DNA of 64,000 bases from Apostichopus japonicus (Eukaryota; Echinodermata; Holothuroidea; Aspidochirotida; Stichopodidae), in NCBI RefSeq assembly GCF_037975245.1, contig NC_092578.1, positions 7,281,501 through 7,345,500 on the forward strand, given 5' to 3'. The notes under the pieces are model-generated. The model had not been told where the DNA came from. It saw only the letters and a list, made by a program, of their open reading frames with translations, and searched no databases. Numbering within the stretch: position 1 is the stretch's first letter; every line of letters starts with the position of its first letter. Position numbers and translations under genes: made by a program. This document shows, piece by piece, positions 47,151 to 59,089 of this stretch.

Positions 47151-48346
47151 ATTAGTCCAAAACACTGATGATACCTATGATTAATATGTACAAATCTGCA
47201 CAAAATGAAATTTCACTGTATTTTTCATAATTTAGTTACTACGGGAACCATTTGTTATTACCGACCCCATAATCAAACAAATGATGTTTCTGGGGTGAAA
47301 AAATTATTTTTAGTAACTACAAGTACTCTATTTATTGGAAACTTATACAATTTTAATGTAGAATGATTTTAAATTTTTTGGTGTGATGTTGACCTTATCA
47401 TGGAATTGACCCGTTAAGCCCCGCCCACTCATTAATATTCATGATGGAGACCAAAAACTATTGGGCACATCTACCTATCATAGGGCATCTATCTACCAAG
47501 TATGACATTGATTCAAATTGTGTTTGTTGATATTTCCCATTCAGCCCCACCCACTCATGAACATTAACAAGCTAAAACTTGTTGTTGCAAAGAACAGTAC
47601 TTACTATTTAGTTACATCAACATACTAAGTATCGATTAAATCGGACATACCGTTGAAGAGATATTGCCATATTACGGGAACCACAAACAATCGGCCACAT
47701 CTTCACATCATGGGGTATCAACCTACCAAGCATGACATTGACACAAGTTGTGCTTCTTGAGATATTGTGTTTACAAGCTAGCTGTCACATCAACGCACAC
47801 ATACATGTTTGTATTACATTCAGACCGAGGACCCCATTGTATTTTCCATTGTTCAAATCCACGTACTCTAACCTTAACAATACCCTATACAATAGAATTC
47901 TTCCGAGGATGTGGTGATTCTATAGAAATCACAACCTAGGACCTGGAATTCTTTTGTTCAAGTCCTCGATCAGATAGAAAAACAATTGCACACACACACA
48001 TACACTCCAGCACGATCGGAAAGGTTACTCAGCCTTTGGCATCATAATCACAAATTGAGAAAACTAAATGCTTATTCTGTATTCAAGCTTCAAAAGCCAC
48101 ATTTATATTACCGATCAGAACTTGTTCTAATTGTTCAGCATGAAAACAAGAATTTCTTTTTATTTTGAGCCTTGTGTTTACATTATACCTTGTGCTCTGT
48201 ATCAGACCCCGAAATCACAAATCAACATAATTTCCCCTTAAACTTAACCTGCTTAATAATATTAAACATTGCCTTCCATCTATGCAAGAGAACTGACTTG
48301 AAGACCACTATTAAATCTTCTCTGTTATTCATCATCCTCAACTTAC
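47151..48346. other. Intron between exons b and c, copy 2
   Basis: AT-rich. 47400-47700 has degraded (GCCC(C)GCCCACTCATTAA)-type repeats with 'gggcacatctacctatcatag' themes. From 48085 onward it matches copy 1. No exon is seen. Confidence 0.4.
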
Positions 48347-48524
48347 AACTTGCTTTATCTCCTGGGTAAACCCTGGAATTTCCACTTCCTCTAATGCGTT
48401 GTACTCTCGGACTTTGCCATCTACTTCCCTCACAGTCACCTTCCGTGTAGGAAACAGTTCGTAGACGATGTAAGTTCCGTCCCGTAGGGTTGTCTGGATG
48501 GTACAATCTACGATGTCCGTACTG
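48347..48524 (-). CDS. Acidic-repeat protein gene, exon b
   Basis: A 178-bp exon between acceptor GGTGTTTCTAAAG and donor GTAAGTTG. In phase with exon a it reads STDIVDCTIQTTLRDGTYIV then YELFPTRKVTVREVDGKVRE, YNALEEVEIPGFTQEIKQV. Alternating hydrophobic and charged residues suggest a small beta-rich domain ending in a helix. I do not recognise the family. The acceptor is a tandem AAGCAG, so two forms differing by one residue are possible. Exon b is missing from copy 1. A possible distant relative is the exon-like segment at 4795-4893. Confidence 0.75.
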
Positions 48525-48949
48525 CTTTAGAAACACCGAACAAAAAAAAAGACAATTCTCCTAGACTATTTTTACATTCAAGATTCAAGTATTACTAAAG
48601 CATAGCAAAACAATGTGCACAATGTGCACAGAAACAATATTACTATGCACACAAATCTGATTCTGCTTTATGTTTACAACGACTGGCTCTATGTCTCAGA
48701 CTACTATATGTTTTGACACGTTTTCAACGGGCCGACAGATATGCTGAAGCTTTAGCATAACACAGCTTACCACATAGATGCTATACATTAACAAGACATC
48801 ATCATTGCAGGCTACTTTAGCCTTTCACCTGTTGCATTGATAATAGTCATGTGATGACATGATTGGACAGTTAAAGACAGTTTTCCATACCTTGTTGGAC
48901 TATATAATATGAAAGCTTGGAGAGGGTGTAGGACTTTCCAAATCTTTGT

Positions 48950-49215
48950 TCTAATTAGAGGGCTAAGGCAATGGACTTCCATCTAAGGATGCAGGTTTGA
49001 GTCAAACTATTAGGTTGTATCCTGGGGCAAGTCACTTTTATCTCCATTGCATCTTTTTCTCCCACATGAATAAATGGGGACCTGGGAAGTGACTATAGTT
49101 GCTGGCCTTGGTTTGGCAGCTGCACCCTATGTGAGTCCCACAGAGGAGGCATTGATGCCCCTGTAGTGCCCCGAGAGAGACTGTCTGAAATAATTCACAC
49201 TCGGGTGCGTGCGTG
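48950..49215 (+). mobile_element. Probable SINE-like repeat in the intron between exons a and b
   Basis: Has AGGGCTAAGGCAATGG...GCAGGTTTGAGTCAAAC, which resembles degraded A and B boxes. It continues with GGGGACCTGGGAAGTG and GAGTCCCACAGAGGAGG and ends in a (GTGC)n-rich stretch. No target duplication was identified. Confidence 0.45.
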
Positions 49216-49307
49216 CGTGGGTTAACTGTTGTAAGAGTCGTGTGAGAAGACTGTAAACCTTGGTGCCGAAACTTTGACTAAATGAAGTCAGAAACTGTCG
49301 CACTTAC

Positions 49308-49372
49308 GGATTACCAGCTACTTCCAAGTTGGCTTCGGATGGGTTGGTCATCTTCAAGCAGTGAGACAGTAT
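49308..49372 (-). CDS. Acidic-repeat protein gene, exon a (probable start exon)
   Basis: A 65-bp exon between acceptor CCTTTTCAAG and donor CC|GTAAGTGCG (phase 2). It encodes ILSHCLK-MTNPSEANLEVAGNP. The ATG at 49351 (A at -3) could be the start codon, with the first 21 bases as 5' UTR. The acceptor says at least one more exon lies upstream. Phase and direction fit exon b. It is absent from copy 1. Confidence 0.65.
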
Positions 49373-52135
49373 CTTGAAAAGGAAAGAAAACACGAATAAG
49401 ATCATACATGTGACTGCATCTATACATCAAACTAAAAACCCAAAATAACATTTGGTATTTGAAACGAGTATGATCAGGACAAGACAGATCACTGACAACT
49501 TTTGTCTCTCACAAGCCTAGAATCTCATAATTTATGCTACTTGCTTTTGAGGCCTGATATCACAAAGCAAAAATGAAATGAAGGCTTCACAGGTGTCTCA
49601 TAATTAGTAAACAGATGACTAAAAATTAGTGTCAGTTTGTATTTGCAGCCATGTTCTCATTTGATCGTAAAACCAGAATGCAATAAATGCATTGTGGTTT
49701 TGATGATCATGTAACATGAGCAGTTTTCTTCATGAATCTGATGTAATGTATAGTGAGGGTGTACATGTTTACAAGGGTTTCAGGATTTGACCTATGATGA
49801 CCCCAAATGACATTTGACCTTCACCAAAAACAATTGGCTTCTTTAACTCAATGTGGTTACTTCTACATACTAAATAAGTGGTCGGCCCAAGTTTCCAGTA
49901 TTGAGATATTGTGATTACAAGGCTTTCACAATTTGACCCCTAGTGACAAAACATTCTGCAATTGATCAATTCCCCTCTATGCAATAAAACTAGTATAAAA
50001 ATAAACTTTAATTGCATCAGACTCTTTGTTGATGATATAAAGTTCTAAGGCTGCAAACAATACCTGTATGACAATAATTGTATAAAGAATCAGACACGGA
50101 AAAACTGCATTTTGCATTGTCATCGAATCAATGAAAATGATCTGGACCAGTGCCAGGAAATTCATACACAGGAGTGACAGGAGAGGAGGAACTACAAACT
50201 TCCCGATTACAAAGAAACTGCTTGTGACGTTGACTACACAAGACTCACTGAATGTTCACTAATAAATAAAAAATATGTACAAAAAATATAAAAATATGTA
50301 AATAATGTAACAATGTAAAAATAAAGTACAATATGGTAGTGAATGATGTGCTATGAATATTCAATATGAGTGACCAATATTTGACTTTCTAGCATCTTCG
50401 ACGAGAGTTGTGATGACCTTAAAGTACTGACTGAACTTTCGTTAAATTGTAAACTCGCGGACATTGATCTCATTCACTTTGTTATCCCGAGCTTAACACG
50501 CACCATGATCGACAGTCAGCATACACACATACACGCACACATGATGTACACAGTACACATACACATCACCCATAACATAAACAAGATACACAATGTCAGC
50601 TGGATGATACAGTATTACCATCTTCAAATTGGTGTTTTGTAATAACCAAAATTCTCACCTTTTATTTGAAAATCTGGATGTTTTTAACAGTACTCTACTA
50701 CCAACTGAACTGCTGTTTGAATACACCTCCAACAGAAGAAGAGTTAACAGATGATTTCCTAAGTTGTAAAAGAACAAGCAATACATAGAATAAAAAGCAG
50801 AAAAGAAAATGAGAAAGACATTGCTAAAGCCAAAATTACACAAATGTTTGCATTTTATTCCAGACATACAGTAGTAGGCTACAGTACTTGCCATCTACAT
50901 GTATGCAAAAAACAAACTTTGTTGTTAAAGTGTCCCAGAAGAAAATCTGGAAGTTTCAAGGATTGGCTGATAACAGAATAAGGCAATATGGGGTCTAATA
51001 AATTGTGATTCCTTCCCACATCTCACATTTGAGAATATTTCATATTTCATACTGCAGACAAGATTTCAAGTTTTGATTGTTTTTGAATACTGAACACTAG
51101 CAAGAATTTTGTACACATGTGTACCTGCTTAAGAAATGTTCATACTTTGAGCTCTATTGACCTTAAATGACCTTTAACCTTCAGATACCATTGCCATTGT
51201 TGTACTGTAATTACTAAAGTGGATCCACGTACGATATTTGAAGTTCATGCAATCTTTTGAAGGGATCAAGTTTATAAGGTTTTCAAACTTTCACCTATGT
51301 TGACCTCAAATGACCTGACCTCAAATGACCTTTAATCTTCACAGAAAGATATGTGGCATGTGGAAATACATTAGAGAGTACAAAAACCAGTGTTCCTATT
51401 GGGCTTTTAGGTCATCTGAGGTCACCAGAGTTCCAAATCTGGAAACTAACACAACATTGAGTCAATTTTTATAAAGATCAACAACTCAAAACTCAACAGG
51501 TGGTATACATTGTCTGTTCTTCAAGAAGCCTGTAGTTTACTGTGGAGGTCAAGGTCATTTCAATGTCAAAATATCAAACCTTGTAAACATAACTCCAAGA
51601 ACAAGCTTGGATGCACTCGAGGGTGTAGACAACATGTATACTGTCACTGCAAGTGCTTGTGATGCAAATGTGTCAAAATGGATAATTGTCATTGGTCAAT
51701 ATTCGTTTATATATGTTCGATCAAGTGTTTCAGTTAGGATAACTATTTGTCCTGGTTATTCAAAAGTGTCACCCTGGCAAAGCAAATATTCCCTATTTTC
51801 TAAATGACTTGGTAATGCTCAATGGTTTTAGGATACGTTAGCTAAACAGGTACACATATGATGGCTCATCACTAACTGCATATCTACATACTGTAACTCT
51901 TTGGGAAGGATGCAACACACAAACATAGTTGATGTGGGCATATAACTAGACCCACAAGCTTTGCGGGAAAAGCTGTGAACTGTTGGCTATGTTAAGTTAT
52001 GTAGTTATGTCATTTTGGGCTAATCCAGAACAGGCCTTAGTGTCCATCTATTGCTTTAATTGTATTATTTTACATTGTATTAATCCGGCGTACATTGCTG
52101 AAATATGGCACCATTGGGAGGCCCTACAAAGACCT
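49373..52135. other. Upstream part of copy 2 with TGACCT-rich repeats
   Basis: Contains degenerate units such as TGACCTCAAATGACCTTTAA at about 49780-49950 and 51130-51340. An open segment with donor AAAAG|GTGAGA ends at 50655 on the minus strand and could be an upstream exon (weak). From about 51370 the sequence matches copy 1 again. Confidence 0.45.
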
Positions 52136-52505
52136 CTTTAAAGGTCAAGTGACACGTAACAGATTTCCTTCAAACTTACACAAATTGAAAAGCTACATAT
52201 CAAAACCCTATATTCCAAATTTGGAGTCCCACAATTGTTTCTTTGCTGTTTTAATTAAGTTAATAACCAAGCTAATTCCGAAAGATAATGACGTCACGGG
52301 GGGAACCGCCAATGTTACCAAAACTAAGTATGCCTAATATGCTAACCGAGATCAAAGCCGTAAACAATACGTCACGAACAGTAAACAAAATATCAGATGA
52401 GAATGGGTGCACAACAGTACAAGAAAGTTTCGTGTTCGTCAAACACTGTATACAGCGATAGCTTAGTACCAGTGCACTCATCCAGCCTAGCTGCCTATAA
52501 GTAAA

Positions 52506-52742
52506 GATTGGCTTGGACCTTCGAGCGAATCTTATGGGTGCAGTGCGCCCTTCACCAGTTAAAGTTTCGATTCCTATCGCCTATCCGCGCAACTTGGACT
52601 TGGAACACCAACAGCTCGCCGTCTACAAGACAATGCCGTTCCTTCTCTGTTTGGAGAAAGTATCTTCAAATCTCGAGAAGATATAGAAACAAGTAGACCA
52701 GTAGTTGCGAAGCTGGATCGGAAAAGAGTTAAGTGTATTTTC
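52506..52742 (+). pseudogene. THAP zinc-finger remnant
   Basis: The frame starting at 52506 reads DWLGPSSESYGCSAPFTS, a stop (TAA, 52560-52562), then SFDSYRLSAQLGLGTPTARR, LQDNAVPSLF and a basic tail. This matches the C-terminal half of THAP domains (W..., C-S-x-H-F, ...L...AVP..F). The zinc-ligand His of CSxHF is Pro here. The stop and the lost ligand show decay. The N-terminal C..C half is not clear upstream. Confidence 0.7.
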
Positions 52743-53951
52743 TGGCCTAGACCTACTACAACAATGACTAACTTGGTATTATTACTATCTTACAGTAGGC
52801 TAATTCTTATAATTTCGTTCAGTTAGTTAGGCCCTAAATTAGGTACGGCGACGATAAAGTTAGGAGTAGGCTAGGGCTATATTAACTTTCATTTGTGGTA
52901 CATCATGAAAAATCCAGAATAACAAGCATAAGATGTCATTTTGCCCAATATTATAATGTGCTCCCACCTATCTATATACTCAGAGTCATAGCTCATATGT
53001 TTCACAGTAAATGACATCCTTATATTTTGCCATTTTTGTTGGTAGGGCTGCAATTTTTGTTGCAAGAGAAAACGCTTGTGACAGGTACTTTCAAACATAT
53101 CAAGCTGCTTTCTTAAATGAACTTTCATAGCTTCCTTGTTATTTTCTTTCCCAATTTTCAATACTTAGATTAATCTAGAAGCTGTTCCCCAACCAACTGC
53201 GGTGAAAATAAAGGCAGGATTATGCAGAATGTACATCTCCATCTAAAGGTAGCATGATCTTATAGACATGTGCTTGATATTAGCGAAAAACAGTTGGGAA
53301 ATGGGGGAGGGGAGGGTGGTGACAGGCATTAAAGATTTAAGTAGTCAGTTTTGAACGGGATACAAGGAATCTCCACCAGTAAAACATTGAGGCATGTATA
53401 TGGGGGGCAAGCTACCAGACAAAAAGGAGGCAGGGGGGTTGGGGGGAGAAAATGTGGTAGAGAAGTGTAAGCTAGGGTAATACAAGGAAGAATGGAAAAC
53501 TTTCATACATCTATAGAGTATTCTATAGCAGAAGTGAGTACAGGGGCCAAAATTTTAGAAACAGTACTCGTTGAAAGCAAAATAGCAATTAAAACTGCAC
53601 ATCGGGCAGGCTGACTAGGGGATAATATACATTGTATTTTATCCATCATATCCGCCTGCCTGACGAGAGTGGTTGAGGAGGCTATACCTGATGGCTTCAC
53701 AGGAAAATATAAAGGCTACAGCTATAGTTACTGAGAGAAGGGAGATTACATTGTAGTTATACTATATGAAACCAAGATGAAGTCATTTGCAATGCTCATG
53801 GTGTGAGTGGCCCATATTTTTGCAGCCACATAAAGCAGGAGGATATGCTCTCCTTCAGAAAAGATAAGTGAACCATCTAGGCAGCTGACCCCTGTCCAAG
53901 AGCAGCCTACTGTATGTGTGTGGTATAATAAGCGTTTATTCTAATTTTCAG

Positions 53952-54189
53952 TGAATGTAACACATGTAGAAGTCCAGTGTTCACTGGTCCCCCTACCACC
54001 ATTGAAGTTGCTGACTGGACCAACAGAGACAAAAATACCATCAAAGCAACCAGGGCCATCTCACAGTGGCGATGATGGTCTGTCTGCTGCTGTGGCATCC
54101 ACATCGGGATACACCCAAAAACCGCCAGGTAGTCCGGACTACACTCCATCAGTTAACTCATCTGAACATGACAAAGATGACCCTTCAAG
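53952..54189 (+). CDS. Linker exon of the transposon protein
   Basis: Open 238-bp exon between acceptor CTAATTTTCAG and donor CAAG|GTAATT. It encodes a Pro/Ser-rich, low-complexity chain (KLLTGPTETKIPSKQPGPSH, SPDYTPSVNSSEHDKDDPSR at the end). Such linkers commonly follow the THAP domain in ISL2EU-type proteins. It has no stop, unlike the THAP remnant. Confidence 0.5.
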
Positions 54190-54249
54190 GTAATTTTCAA
54201 GATTGATAGTAGATTAGTCTGGAAAATCAATTGGTGCCATAAGGTAAAA

Positions 54250-56179
54250 CCTGACCCATGTATCCACACCAATTGAGGTGTACTCAGCTGTCGCCTTAGT
54301 TGGGCATCCAAAGACTTGACCGACAACTGTGCCATGCCTATTGACCGAAATGGAGTGATTGGAATGTCTCTATCTAAATGGTATGTTTTTATGAACTATT
54401 ATTATATTATTCTTCATATCTTTACTATTCTACAGATTATGTATGGGAACTTCTTGACTGCTTGCAACAACTTCTGCAGAAGTGGAACTCTGGGAGAGGA
54501 GTGTCCTGTTCCTGTCAGAAAAGAGCCCCCACCCCTTGCAAGCTCATATGTTCATCCGAACAATGAGGATGCCATAAAACAACACCGAAGCAGATTTCAA
54601 AAGCTTTGCTGAAGCACTGTAGTTGATGGCCTCCCAAGTTCTAATTTTGTTTCAATGTAGTGGGGAGCAATCGACTCTGTGAATCGTCTGTTCACATGGT
54701 GTATGGCACAGCTGCAGAGCAGCGTTAATTAACAGGTCGCTACCAGCCTTTAGGGAAGTTGCTAAAGTTTTACATTCAAGTTTTACTTACATCTGGTTTC
54801 CATTGTAACTAACTATCAGTAATGATAACATTATATTTAAAAAAAAGTTCCAGTGACAAGTATTCCTTTCTAGAGAGCTTAGACTTCATAAATATAAATT
54901 TCATGCTGACTTACTATTTGTATGCAACTTTGGTGTTTCAAACATGTTGCCAATTTTTTGTTTTTCTCGAAAAGAATTGACAGAAATTTGCTGTTTGTTC
55001 CCCGCATGGGATAAAATGTGATTTTTTTTATCTCATTTATGATCAGGTAACCTTGATATTCCATGGAATAATGAACAATTTCAGATTGATTCGCATTACA
55101 CTTTTATTAAAATGAAAGCCTAAGCTCTCCAGATCCCATTGACATAGTGGTTGAGGGTACTTTATTCAAACTATTCTTCTATTTTAACCTAGTATATTTG
55201 AGATTTCAATCATCCAGATTTTGTTGGCAGGCTACTAGAAGTGACAGCTTTGCTTACAAGAGAGAATACATACAAAAAATTAACTTGAATTTTTATTATT
55301 TATTACTGTTATGTACTTCCCAAACTTGAAAATGTAAAATTTCATCCAAGATTGTAGTTAATACCATGAACCAGAAAAATGTAAGCTGGAATTCCAAAAT
55401 GTTCACCATTCAGCCACAAAACAGACAGGACTGAACCCTGTTTCTATAAAACTTTGCAGAAATGATACTATGACTTGGCATAAACAGTCCACATTCTCAC
55501 AGTCTTGATAATTTAAATCATTCATACTGTTCAGATGGTAAAGCTTCTCTAATCCTCCTTACTGCATAGGATGGGAGAACAACACAAATCTCCTTCCCTA
55601 AAAACTGCTAGCTCATCCGTGAAAGTTGTCTGTATGCTGTGTGTCTGTATTTCCTGTAAAATAATCATATGAAAACCAGCTATAAAAGATGAAGATACAC
55701 AAAAGCTTGGTAGCCATCTGGGGATGTCAATTTTAAAATAAATTTCTATATGATTTCAAGAATTTGCTTGGCCCCTAAATCTGCCTCCCCTAAAGTAAGC
55801 TTAGCTATGCCATTTATACAAACTGATCATTGTATCTCGGGGACTAAAATTTGTAAATGGATCGTGCACAAGCATGGTGGACATTTTTTGTGTGGCATTT
55901 GGTTCCATGGCTCAGTGTTAATGACTACTATGTCAGTCAGCATGATAAGGGTTAGCCTCAAGGGCATTACACCAGTTTTTGGACAAAATGACCTAATCAG
56001 AAGCTGGTTTTGAACATGGTGCACAAATTTTCTTGATCAAATCTATATCTTAATGTTATTCCTTTCACAACGAAACAAAACTAAACTATGAATACACCCT
56101 CTGTATTGTTACATCTTTCAACAGCAGGTCAGAGCAATGAATAAAGGTATATAACAAAAATAATGTATTCTATACTTAC
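54250..56179. other. Inner transposon sequence without a clear domain
   Basis: Possible exon pieces lie at 54300-54380 and 54436-54610 on the plus strand, but no transposase motif is recognised. 54660-56170 is AT-rich with no coding signal that I trust. The DDE and nuclease parts expected in this family may have been lost. Confidence 0.4.
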
Positions 56180-56400
56180 TCTTGGATCCTGTTTTCCTGT
56201 GCACGTCCACCATACTGTTGATGGTACATGTAGTAGGCTGTCTGAAGAAACAATGGGTTCAGGCACATAGCTTCAAAACCTGGGTGTAAGGTGATGCATG
56301 CAGCACCTTCTTCATCCATCACAGTCCTTACTTATCTATTTCGCTGCAGCATCTACACTCCCTTGCTGTAGGCATCACAGCACATTGTCCACAATGACAC
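56180..56400 (-). pseudogene. P2X7-like cytoplasmic domain exon, frameshifted
   Basis: Bounded by acceptor TTGTTTACAG and donor AGA|GTAAGT. It begins CHCGQCAVMPTARECRCCSE, then shifts frame, and continues CITLHPGFEAMCLNPLFLQT followed by AYYMYHQQYG. The C-x-C-x2-C...CC and CITxHPGF...CLNP...AY..Y...YG blocks are the zinc-binding domain related to the P2X7 C-terminus, often found in transposon-linked proteins. The frames differ by one base between SEID and the MDEEGAACITLHPGF part. Confidence 0.75.
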
Positions 56401-57125
56401 CTGTAAACAATACAAACCAGTTCAAATAATAAAGAGCCAATTCAATGACTTCATACCAACCTCAATTATTGGGGCATACTGTACTAACATGTCAAAATAG
56501 AAAAGGGGCACCTCTGAAGGGCAATCTACCGTTGAAGCTCCTTACAAGTAACATCACTAGTAAGGAGGGGGTAGCCTCTTCTTAGAAGTCTTGCCTCTGT
56601 TGGGACAATGCTGCAAAGGAAAATAAAACAGGCTGATGTTGCCTCGTTTCCAACTCTTTCCCACTTCTGAATCCATTCCCTAGATTGAGAAAATCTGGTT
56701 ATGAAATTTGCTCAAACGGAAATGACAAAAAGCTGGTGTGAGGTGCCACCTTCTCCCTCCCCCACCCTTTCCCTGATTTGTGGTAACTTCACTAATTTGC
56801 CACTAGGCCTACAACTGCTAGGAAATTAATAATAGGCCACCTCTGAATTTGTTGTGCACTCTTCCAATTGGCTCCTTCAATCTACTAACCAAATGAAATA
56901 TGTCTGTGTGACATGTTCCTGGGGCATGTGCTGCCACAACTTTTAAGGAAAATAGTAACTTCCTTAACTTAACTCGACCGCACATTCATGTTAATTTTGC
57001 TGCCCCATCAACAAATTGGCTAGCTAAGTGTATGAGCAAAGTTAGGAAACATTTATCGGTTCTAGGCCTAACTAGTGACACAACTATCCTATATACAGTA
57101 TAGTACGCTTGGCGTAACGTTACCG

Positions 57126-57305
57126 TTATATTCCGTCAAGACGATCAATTTCAACATCGCTGTCCGATCCCGCTTCCTCTTCGCTGGTCTCCGGTTCGAA
57201 CATGTAGGGAAAAACTTCCCCACGATCGTCCACCATGTCCTCCATTTCCCTTACTTCTTCGCCGTTGCTATCTAAATACTGTGTGTCAATGCCACAGGCA
57301 GCCAT
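57126..57305 (-). CDS. First exon of the P2X7-like transposon protein
   Basis: ATG at 57305. Encodes MAACGIDTQYLDSNGEEVRE, MEDMVDDRGEVF, then PYMFEPETSEEEAGSDSDVE and a stop at 57126. PY.FEP followed by an acidic stretch is the usual N-terminal part of P2X7-like proteins from transposons. No clean donor precedes the stop, so the link to 56400 is probably broken or uses an unusual site. Confidence 0.6.
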   Translation of the reverse strand: MAACGIDTQYLDSNGEEVREMEDMVDDRGEVFPYMFEPETSEEEAGSDSDVEIDRLDGI

Positions 57306-57873
57306 TTCGCGATATGTATAAGCTATGCTGTGCTGTGTGTATATGCGTACTACAGTGCGTGTATAGAAACTGTATGTGATAAGCAGTTCCAAGCGACGAT
57401 ATCATGCACTTTCGACTTGGTAAACAAATGACGTCATTTGTTTTCGGCTTTCCCTGAACGAGTCAATCTAGCCGATTTTTGCGGAGTTTATGTTGCTTGA
57501 TAGGAAGAAAATGCAAGGAATTTATGAAAAAAGAAGTCAATGGATGTTTTGTTCGATGTCTTATGTATCAATTTGTGATTTTTCATCTTAATCCAAATCT
57601 TAACTTTCTTGTAACAGACTGCTGAAGAAGGTAATATTTTCGAGAAGTTTGAGATTTCTCCATACCCAATGCACTGCGCAGAACATATACAGTTTGCACT
57701 CTTCTGCGCTCCCCCCCGTGACGTCACTGAATCTATTACGTAATAGTACTTTTTACCGATTTCTACCCCTTTGGAGACGGAAAAAAATCGCGGTGTTGGG
57801 TTTTTGTTAATGTAAGAGTTGTTAAGTTTAATATTATGTAAAGTCAAGTTTACTGGTCGCTTGACCTTTAAAG

Positions 57874-59089
57874 ATCCAAACATAAAATTGTTAAAATAAC
57901 AGTAGTATTAGTATTCATTGTATGTAAGTTCAGCTTCTCTTTACAGTGGTTGAATATATGATAGTAGGCTGCTTCCACAACGTAAGGAAACACAGGATTG
58001 TCAAGGCATGGAAATATTATTTGTGCCTGAGGGGGTGAGTTACATTAATCATGATTTGCATCATGTTTATGTGCTAACCTTTATCTAATTAGAAGACCTA
58101 TGGTCCTTCATGGTGATCGTATGTCGTTCCTGCCTTTTTCATAAACTTAGCTTGGCCCAGCCCTTACAAGTTCGAGTTAAATATTACTTCTTACAAGGCT
58201 ATCCTACCACTGCCACCTTTTTCTTTTATATGCGAAATAACCTAATGTTACATAGGCCTAGGCCTAGTTTCCTAGCCTATCTTATGATGAATACATTGAT
58301 AACAATGAAAATCGAAACAATAACAAAAAAACTACCACTTTACAAGTAGTAGCAGGTCGGCTTGTTTGGAGTTTACGAATAAAAAGTTCCAAAGCTGTAC
58401 TGTCTGAGGTTCTTCAAATAATCTACATGCCTATCATTAATTACGTTTAACAAGTCATGAACAAGAAGTTAAATAACTTACCGTTCTTTTTAGTCGGTTT
58501 AGGGCTATGACTGCACCGGTTGATTTTTACTGCCTAGCCTAAGTGATTACTAGCAGGGCAGCCAGGTGAATAACATACACAGACACCTTATTCGCAGGGC
58601 TGTGACGATTTTGAAAATAGGTTTATTATTGGCTTTCAATGACATCATTTTTGATGTGACTTCAATCGTTTGACCTCTGCACCTTAATTTAACGGCGCGC
58701 AAACCCAAAGTTCTTTAATGTCCTGGTCAATGCCTGTCTTTCAGTTTCAGGCATTCAGAATCAGATTCACCGTCTTTGCCGTTTTTTTTTATGGAGAAAT
58801 GTTCCTGCTACATCTTAAATGTCATGAATTATAAGAAAAATATTGTTTTTGAACCGACTGACATAAGAAGAACTTAATTGCATTTGCACATTAAATTTAC
58901 GATTCAGCCCTAGGGGCCTAGGCCCTAAGTCTGTAAGTTCTAACGTAGGTATCCTAGCCTGAAATACATGTCGTAAGCGTTACTGTTGGGCTAGGCTAAA
59001 TGGACTAACCAATGGTACGCCACTGCCTAGGCATGCTAACGTTAGGTGTAGGCAGTGATTAAGAATATGAAAGGATGGAACAGTTGGCC
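57874..59089. other. End of copy 2 and unique DNA, no gene found
   Basis: Matches copy 1 to about 58530. The rest has many TAGGCCTA words and no coding exon. Confidence 0.45.

Larger units (their letters stand above)
52136..57873 (+). mobile_element. ISL2EU-like autonomous DNA transposon, decayed
   Basis: Bounded by inverted repeats CTTTAAAGGTCAAGTGAC (52136-52153) and GTCGCTTGACCTTTAAAG (57856-57873), 17 of 18 matching. Inside are a THAP-type remnant and a linker exon on the plus strand, and P2X7-like exons on the minus strand. This domain mix is known from ISL2EU and related elements. I found no intact transposase or YqaJ nuclease. Copy 1 has no such insert at the homologous place, though about 240 bp of copy 1 sequence is also missing from copy 2 there. 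The target duplication is not resolved. Confidence 0.7.
34575..58530 (+). repeat. Tandem segmental duplication, copy 2
   Basis: Partner of 24541-34050 in the same orientation. It is longer because of insertions absent from copy 1: H6 (35420-36068), H7 (42313-42612), a LINE fragment near 43.3 kb, the satellite at 45.3-47.1 kb and the ISL2EU-like element (52136-57873). Copy 1 has also lost about 3 kb that corresponds to 48.35-51.37 kb. Confidence 0.85.

Noticed and set aside
53907-54149. 80-codon minus-strand frame
   Set aside because: Complement of the plus-strand linker exon, which has better splice sites and the expected composition.
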